From Corynespora cassiicola (taxonomy: Eukaryota; Ascomycota; Dothideomycetes; Pleosporales; Corynesporascaceae), in NCBI GenBank assembly GCA_022059125.1, contig JAEUWY010000006.1, positions 806,001 to 870,000 of the forward strand: a stretch of 64,000 nucleotides of DNA, given 5' to 3'. Every line of letters begins with the position of its first letter. The first letter of the stretch is position 1. The notes below the pieces were generated by a model. The model saw only the letters and a list, made by a program, of their open reading frames with translations. It had not been told where the DNA came from and ran no database searches. The position numbers and the translations under genes were made by a program. This document shows, piece by piece, positions 57,353-64,000 of the stretch.

Positions 57353-59366
57353 GCATCATCAGCATCAATACGGCATACCCGTATCCTCCAGGCGGAAATC
57401 TCAAGCCTCCATGGCTTCGTTTGAAACCGTCGCATCACAAAAAAGCAATAACGGCAGCATCATGACTCGGGCATTCCCTTCATCATCGGACACACTAGAT
57501 CTCATCGACCGCACTACTAGGCTTATATTTCCCAAGTACCATTCATCCTAGCAACCGCTGTTTTGCTAGGCCTGCATCATTTATCGGAGTCCCCGGAGTT
57601 TTTTATTTTTCTAAAGTCGAGCGACACACTGAGCATGACGAGACATTGGTGGTTATGTGTCACTTCACGACTCTTTTTTTTTTCTTTCCCACAAAAAGCA
57701 TTAGACGTTTTCCTCACGGCTTGCATTTGCCAGGCGCAAAACTTTTGGAACATGGACAATAGACGACGACGGCCAGACCAGCATTCTAGCGTTGTGTGGA
57801 CTTGCATTTATCGGCTATCTTTTCCCTTGTTTGATTGGGGGAAGAGATGGCGCAGATGTTGTCTTTCCATGTAAATTGTTTCCATTGCTACACTTATCAC
57901 ATGGGACGGGTGCATTTCATAGGTTAGACATTAGAAAGTGAGCAGAAAACAGTGCCAACTCCTACTGAAAAGTGGAATGGAAATCTTTATTGTTCTCGGA
58001 ACGCGGTTGATCTCCTCATGATTATGTGATGTATCGTGTCCTGCGTCCTGTTCTATAAGGTGATGTCCTCCCGCGCTCTTTGCCGTGCAGGTATGTGCGC
58101 GATTGTGACGACAATGGTGATCAAGATGGCGGATGATGATGATGGCCAACCGCTCGCTCGCTCGCTCGCTTGAGCATTGACAAGACTCGAGCATGTGGTG
58201 CTCGAGCGGTTTCAGACCCCACCACCTCGAACACAAAAAGCGTTGCCTCAGACAACCAGGCCGCGGCTAAACCGCCGTCTTGTAGGCATCTGCGTCTCGA
58301 TTGCAGGCCATCACATCATGCATTGCCCCAGGCGCGCATGTCCATTGCCATTATCAGCCGTCCGTCGGCCACATCACGCACGCCCTGAAGCAGTTCGTCC
58401 GTTGCTGCGAACCCGTTCCCGATATCCCTCCCCCTTCCCTCCCTCTTCGTCCAGGCCGCAAATGCATATCCTGCAAAGCACAGCTCCAGCCGTTCTACGA
58501 ATAGACGGTGGATTCTGGGATCCCAAGGCTGTGCTAGGATGGCGATCATGCGGCGGCCCGGCGCCCGCTGGGGCTCTGCTCCGCGGCCTGGGTTTTCCTT
58601 CGGAGATCTGATCTTCCAGCCTCCCGAGGGGGGAGAGAGGGATTTGGGAGGGGAGGGGGAGGTACGTGTGGCTCTGACGCACCCTGGACCGTGTGTGTTT
58701 TTTTTTTGACAAATTATGGACGGGGTGCAAGGATTGATCTGGTCTGGTCTGGCATAGCGTTCACACCCTACCTTTCTGGGTCTCGCTCAAGCTGTGTGTC
58801 TGGACTCGAGAAGTGAGATGCGTGCCTGAAGGATTGTGCTTGAGGAGGGCGGGGGGTTGGACGCGATGTGTGTGCATGATCTTTGGGGGTAGAGAGGGAA
58901 GCGAGGGCAGAGTTGACCGTCAGATCTGTTGCCTGTCCCGGGGAGTAGAGGGAGGGACGCAGGGGGGGAAGGGCGCATTGGGCAAGTCTTCAGCCGTTGT
59001 AGCAGGCTCTCTCTTGCCGTTTAGCAGATCTGGGGGTTTGGGATGATGAGGGAGGGGATGGGGGAAGGGGGGGCAAACGCCTAAAAGGAAGAATGGGACC
59101 CAGTTCCCTTTGGTTTTGGTTCTTGTCTCATTCTTACTTTCTTGAGTGGTTGTGCACTCTCGCTTTTTTCGTTCTTTTTTCGTTTTTCGCTTCGTTGCTC
59201 AGACGGTTGGTTGCGTGTCGATGCGCGCTCTACTGTCGGGCTTCTTTCTTCCAGCCGAGCTGAGGTTTTGATTATACGCACTCTTTTTTTTCTTCTTTAC
59301 TTCTGTTTGATGTTGGTGGAGCCGGGGGCTTGAATTGAGAGCTCTGGACGCTCGCTTTTCGTCGCC
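57353..59366. other. 2 kb intergenic region
   Basis: The 3' flank of the C2H2 factor gene and upstream region of the second rhodopsin-domain gene. A (CGCT)5 array lies at 58151-58171, and a T-rich stretch at 59150-59310 runs up to the rhodopsin-gene 5' end. No gene is supported. Confidence 0.45.
58151..58171. repeat. (CGCT)5 microsatellite
   Basis: Five perfect copies of CGCT. Confidence 0.9.
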
Positions 59367-60621
59367 ATGTTTATACGGCCTGGGTTCGTCGTGGTGATTG
59401 TTGGGTTCACCCTGACCAGTCTTTCAACCATTATTGTGGCCTTGAGGTATGTGCTTTTTGAAATCGAGCACGAAACAAGTATATATTGACCAGTGGCTTA
59501 GGTATTACTGTCGTTACTTTTTGATGGGGTCCATCGGCGCAACTGACCATCTCATGTTAACGGCTGTGGTAAGTGGCGTCAGTGCCGCTCAATGAGAGTT
59601 TTGCTGACTCGACAAGGTACTCACTTGGGGGAACACTGTTGTCAACTACTACCAAGACGAGACAAGCCGCAATTTCCGCCCCAGCTTCTTCAGGAAACCT
59701 GTAAGTCGAATTGATGCCGACTGATGCCAGCTCACCCTAACCAACTCATAGGAGAAGCGACCACAGATAGAGAGTGCCCTTCGTGGTACACTGCTGACCT
59801 GGTACATCTATCGCATGACGTATGTGGTTGCACTTTGCTTCGTCAAGCTTTCCATTCTATTCTTTTACCGCGCAATCGCCTCCAACATCAAGTTTCGCCG
59901 CATCGTCTATGTTATGATTGGGTTCGTCTGCACCTACTCTTTTGCATCCACCGTTGCTGCGGCCTTCCAATGCGCAAACCCAGTGAACGCATGGGATACG
60001 ACGGGTTACCTGGCTCAATTTGACGGGAACCCAAACACGAAACGCCCAAAGTTCAAGTGCTATGATCCAACGACGCTGTGGGTCCTCACAGCAGCGATCA
60101 ACCTTTTCACCGACGTGGTTATATTGCTTCTTCCCATCCCCACGCTCCTTGGCCTGAGAGTGCCCATGAACAAACGGCTGGCGCTGATTGGCATCTTCTC
60201 CGTCGGCATCATGGCCATTGTGGCATCCTGTGTTCGAATGTGGGTCATGGCCCTGTGGTCCGAGTCGCCGTTCAACTCTGCGCGTTTTGGTGCGGACCTG
60301 CTGCTCTGGGGTCAGGTGGAAACAAACTCGGGCATCATCTCAGCGTCAGTGCCATTCCTCCGCCTCATTTTTCGGCGAAGGGCGTCATCGTCCAAAGCTG
60401 GATCGAATGAGAAGGGAAGGAGAGTTATAAGCCCGCCGAAGCCGATCCCAACGGACAACAAGCCGTTGGAGATGGACTCTGAGGCCTTCTTTGATGGGCC
60501 GGACAAGGGGCCCGACGGGGACCCGCAGTGGAAACCTTTCATCACGGTTCCCGCGAGCTTAGACGACAGTACGAGGGGGAGCATTGCGGGAGAGCCCGTG
60601 GGCCCGCACACGACGGTCTGA
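59367..60621 (+). CDS. Fungal rhodopsin-domain (SAT4-like) 7-TM membrane protein, second copy
   Basis: Exons 59367-59446, 59502-59568, 59617-59700, 59752-60621; 366 aa. Seven hydrophobic helices: FVVVIVGFTLTSLSTIIVAL, GATDHLMLTAVVLTWG, LLTWYIYRMTYVVALCFVKLS, IVYVMIGFVCTYSFAST, LWVLTAAINLFTDVVILLLPI, LALIGIFSVGIMAIVASCVRM and a seventh around SGIISASVPFLRLIF. Family marks are KLSILFFYR after helix 3, CYDPTTLWVLTAAINLFTDVVILLLPIP, and NSGIISASVPFLRLIFRRR before the cytosolic tail. The tail is Lys/Pro/Asp-rich. The set fits the rhodopsin-domain family better than the copy at 7259. Role unknown; relatives include PTH11-like surface sensors and cluster membrane proteins. Confidence 0.92.
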
Positions 60622-61730
60622 GCTGGATGTGGGGACGACGGGACATGGTCAACGAGCTGGCCCCAGCCGGAGGGGGAGGGAGGGGCACACTTGGAGGTTC
60701 GGCAAGATAGCTGGCCTGCTCCGCCGCTACGCTGATCGCCACGCACGAATGTAAGTCATAGTTTTGGCTTCCGCCCTGCTGCATGCTGACACCGCTACAG
60801 AGGGAGGCTGGCACACGCTCCGCTTATATAAAAAGCCTGAATAGCGGGGTATGCGAGGGGGCCGTCTTGGAGAAGGTGCACCGCATTCGCCACTGGCCCT
60901 GGCGACTACAGGCAGGCCAGGCGGTGAATGCTGCCGTCGGCGGAGGCCCCCAAGTCACCGGACTGCTGGCTGGAATTGCGCCATCTGACAAGATGAGGGG
61001 GAGGGAGTGGTGGGCGAGGGACACGGAGGGGGGGAGAGGGCCAATGGTGCATCCGTTCCAAAACAGAGGCAGCGTGGTGAGAGGACTAGTCGATCGCAGT
61101 GGCATTGCAATGGCGGAGCGTGTGGCACCGTGGGAGTGCCTATGTATGAATAGCATGCCTGTTCCAACGCCCGACGTGCCAGCCCTGTAGCGAGGCGAAG
61201 GCCCTGGGCTAGGCCGCTTCCGGCAACCAGCCAGAGCGGATCGCCAGCCAACCAGACGAGGGACGACGCGCCGGCAGAGGCTCAGCCTGGCTCGAGGGGC
61301 CCGCCGAGGTCACGTTGTAGACGTACGCGCCGCCCGCCGCTCGCCGCTTGGTGCCCGTCGCTCGTCGCTCGCCGCCCGTCGCTCGTGAATTCCCGTCTGC
61401 TGCTGCTGCCCGCCGTCACTGACTCTAAACTAAACTCCGCTCGAACCGCAGGCCCCGAGCCCGACCCAAAGCTCCCCACATTGCGTGCGTTTATGTCGTA
61501 CACCGCCCAGCGCACCATCGCCCACCCGCTTTACTTCTTCCATGTATAAAGCCTAGTCTCCAATCGTGGCTTCCTCACGCTCCTTCAAGCTCTTCCTGAT
61601 CGCAGTCGCCATCTTCATCTCCCTCTCCGCAACCCTGGCGACTGTGCGCTTCTCTGGCCGCGCTCCCTCCCTCCTGCAGTACCTCAAGAGCTCCAAGTTC
61701 CCGCTCTCGACCCAGGCCCAGCGCCCGCTT
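60622..61730. promoter_or_regulatory. Upstream region of the oligopeptidase gene
   Basis: About 1.1 kb. It has a repeat cluster of GTCGCTCG and CGCCGCCC units at 61337-61385, a small AUG at 61493 (17 codons then stop), and from 61557 an open, coding-like extension in frame with the oligopeptidase (see findings). Confidence 0.45.
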
Positions 61731-64000
61731 ATGAACAGCAGCATGGCGCCCTCTCACTACAAGAAGCCCCCGCAGCTGCCGCCCAAGTTCACGGCCACGC
61801 CCTCGTCGCTCGTCGAGGACACAAAGAAGCTGGTATGTGCTCATTGACCCTCTCCCATGCTCCCCGTGGCCTCTACAACGTCTCCCCCCGGAGTCGCCTC
61901 CTACCCCACTGCCGCCGATCGCAAGCTGACAGCGCCAAGATTGAACGGTCGAGAGGCGTCCAAGATAGCATCGTCAAGGATGTAACCGCCGACAAGGCTT
62001 CCTTTGAGAATGTCGTCCTCCCCGTCGCCTACGACGACAACAAGATGGCCATCGAGTCCCACATCATTGGCTTCTACCAGGCTGTGTCCACCGACCAGAA
62101 GTTGCGCGATGCCTCCACCGAGGCTGAGAAGCTGTTGGACGACTTTGGCATCGAGTCGAGCATGCGGGAGGATGTCTTCGGGCTCGTCGACGCTGTGCTG
62201 AAGAAGGACGAGAAGCTCCAGCCCGAGTCGCAACGTCTGCTTGAGAAGGATCACAAGTCGTACATTAGGAACGGTCTCAGCCTGCCCGCGGGCCCCAAGC
62301 GCGACCGCTTCAAGGAGATCAAGAAGCGCTTGAGCGAGATTAGCATTGCGTTCCAGAAGAACCTCAATGAGGAGCAGGGTGGTCTCTGGTTCACACCTGA
62401 GGAGCTCGACGGCGTGCCAGACGACCTCGTGTCTTCGCTGAAGAAGGGCGAGGGCGAGAACGAGGGCAAGATTTGGCTCACGTTCAAGTACCCGGATCTT
62501 TTCCCCACGCTGAAGTACGCAAACAACGCCGAGACGCGCAAGCGCGTCTTTGTCGAGAACGAGAACAAGTGCAACCAGAACGTGCCTTTGTTCCGTGAGG
62601 CAATCCTCCTCCGTGACGAGGCGGCCCGCCTGCTCGGCTACAAGAACCATGCCGAGTTCCGGATAGAGGACAAGATGGCCAAGACGCCCAAGACTGTGGA
62701 AGACTTCCTGGGTGACTTGCGGACTCGCCTTGCCCCTGGTGGCAAGAAGGAGATTGAGAAGCTGCTCGAGCTCAAGCAAAAGGATCTCAAGGAGCGCAAG
62801 ATCGAGGATGGAACGGCCTCTCAGTACTTCCTCTGGGATCACCGCTACTACGATCGTCTGCTGCTCGAGCAGGACTACCAGCTCGACCACCAGGTCATTG
62901 CAGAGTATTTCCCTCTGCAGACTACCATCCAGGGCATGCTCAAGATCTTTGAGGAGCTCTTCGGCTTGGTCTTTGTCGAGATTGTTGGCGACGACCGCAC
63001 GGCTCTCGCTGACGGTGGCAAGGGCTCTGATATCGTATGGCACGAGGATGTCCAGGTCTTCAGCGTCTGGGACGACGAGGCTGAGGGATCTGAGTTCGTC
63101 GGCTACCTGTACCTTGATCTCTTCCCCCGTGATGGAAAGTACGGACACGCTGCCAACTTCAACCTCCAGCCCGGCTACATTGATGAGAACGGAAAGCGTC
63201 GTTACCCCGCTACCGCCCTTGTGTGCAACTTCTCCAAGCCCACCCCTAAGAAGCCTTCGCTTCTCAAGCATGACGAAGTTGTCACGCTTTTCCACGAGCT
63301 CGGTCACGGCATCCACGACCTTGTGTCGCGGACGACTTACTCCCGCTTCCACGGCACAAACACCGTCCGCGATTTCGTCGAAGCCCCTAGCCAGATGTTG
63401 GAGAACTGGTGCTGGACTCCTTCGCAGCTCCGCTCTCTCTCCCACCACTACTCTTACCTGTCTCCAGAGTACGAGGCTGCGTACAAGGAGTCAGCGGCCA
63501 CTGACAAGAAGCCTTCGGAACAGATTCCTCATTCGCTGATTGCCAACTTGATTAGCACAAAGCATGTCAATGACGCCCTATTCAACCTGCGACAGCTCCA
63601 CTTTGGAATCTTCGACATGACGGTGCACACACCTGCTAGCCACGAGGAAGTCGAGAAGTTGGACATCACCTCGACGTACAACAGGCTCAGGCATGAGATT
63701 AGTCAGTTGGATGGCCCCGAGACGCTTGACAAGAAGGGTGACTGGACATGGGGTAATGGCCAGGCTACCTTTGGTCATTTGATTGGAGGATACGATGCTG
63801 GGTAAGTTTTTGTCTTGGTTCCTTGATACTTTCGAATATAGGCTAACATTGCACAGCTACTACGGCTACCTCTCATCGCAGGTCTACTCTACTGACATGT
63901 TCTACACGGTCTTCAAGGACGAACCCATGAATGGCAAAGAAGGCCGCCGGTACAGGCACACCGTCCTCGAGCGGGGTGGCAGCAAGGAGGAAATGGACAT
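61731..64000 (+). CDS. M3-family zinc oligopeptidase (saccharolysin/thimet type), 3' end missing
   Basis: Exons from the first in-frame ATG: 61731-61832, 61940-63801, 63857 to beyond 64000; introns 61833-61939 (107 nt) and 63802-63856. The sequence has VKDVTADKASFENVVLPVAYD, RDEAARLLGYKNHAEF, the catalytic HELGH (HExxH, about residues 486-490 in this model) in FHELGHGIHDLVSRTTYSRF, and FVEAPSQMLENW with the third-ligand Glu. These are the M3 metalloendopeptidase marks (Prd1 in yeast; cytosol and mitochondrial intermembrane space), which cut short peptides. A second ATG at 61743 (MAPSHYKKPP) has the better start context. The C-terminal about 100 residues lie past the window. Upstream, the same frame is open from 61557 with no ATG. 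Confidence 0.93.

Noticed and set aside
61901..63448. 515-codon open frame on the minus strand opposite the oligopeptidase
   Set aside because: It is the mirror of a strongly G/C-third-position coding exon on the plus strand, is Leu/Val-rich and shows no family motif; a shadow frame.

Overview
The window is nuclear DNA of a filamentous ascomycete, most likely a Dothideomycete and probably Pleosporales. Genes carry short GT-AG introns (about 47-110 nt, one of 214 nt). There is a CreA-type carbon repressor with Ala/Ser/Pro-rich low complexity, two fungal rhodopsin-domain membrane proteins, a CFEM effector-like protein, a DUF3425 bZIP regulator and a complex I 29.9 kDa-type subunit. Clade placement is inferred from family flavour, not from a search. 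I see no rRNA, tRNA, CRISPR or intact transposon.

Left part (1-19.4 kb) is dense. In order it holds: the 5' end of an Ufe1/syntaxin-18 SNARE (-), eIF3g (-), the ankyrin-DHHC palmitoyltransferase Akr1 (+), a GNAT acetyltransferase (+), a 7-TM rhodopsin-domain protein (+) convergent with a second GNAT protein (-), a 1213-aa unrecognised protein with a C-terminal membrane segment (+), a secreted protein built of two copies of an eight-cysteine module (+), a membrane-anchored MOSC/mARC-like enzyme (-) with an apparent GC-AG intron, and a Rad51 paralog (+).

Middle part (19.4-45.4 kb) is sparse. About 9 kb without a supportable gene separates the Rad51 paralog from creA (-), and about 5 kb of repeat-rich upstream DNA follows creA. 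Then come a 99-aa, three-exon CFEM protein (-) that no single ORF reveals, a divergent bZIP/DUF3425 regulator (+), an alpha/beta hydrolase (-), a 369-aa secreted protein (-), a RING protein (-) and two tiny Cys/His proteins (-) that look related to each other. This block has the most accessory or host-interaction flavour.

Right part (45.4-64 kb): a membrane-anchored protein with two thioredoxin domains (-) is divergent from an NDUFA5-type complex I subunit (+). A 4.8 kb upstream region leads to a C2H2/fungal-trans transcription factor (+). A second rhodopsin-domain protein (+) and an M3 oligopeptidase (+) follow; the last is cut by the window end and has an in-frame coding-like N-terminal extension without an AUG.

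All exon structures were derived by hand from splice signals, frame continuity and family motifs. Residue numbers refer to those spliced models.
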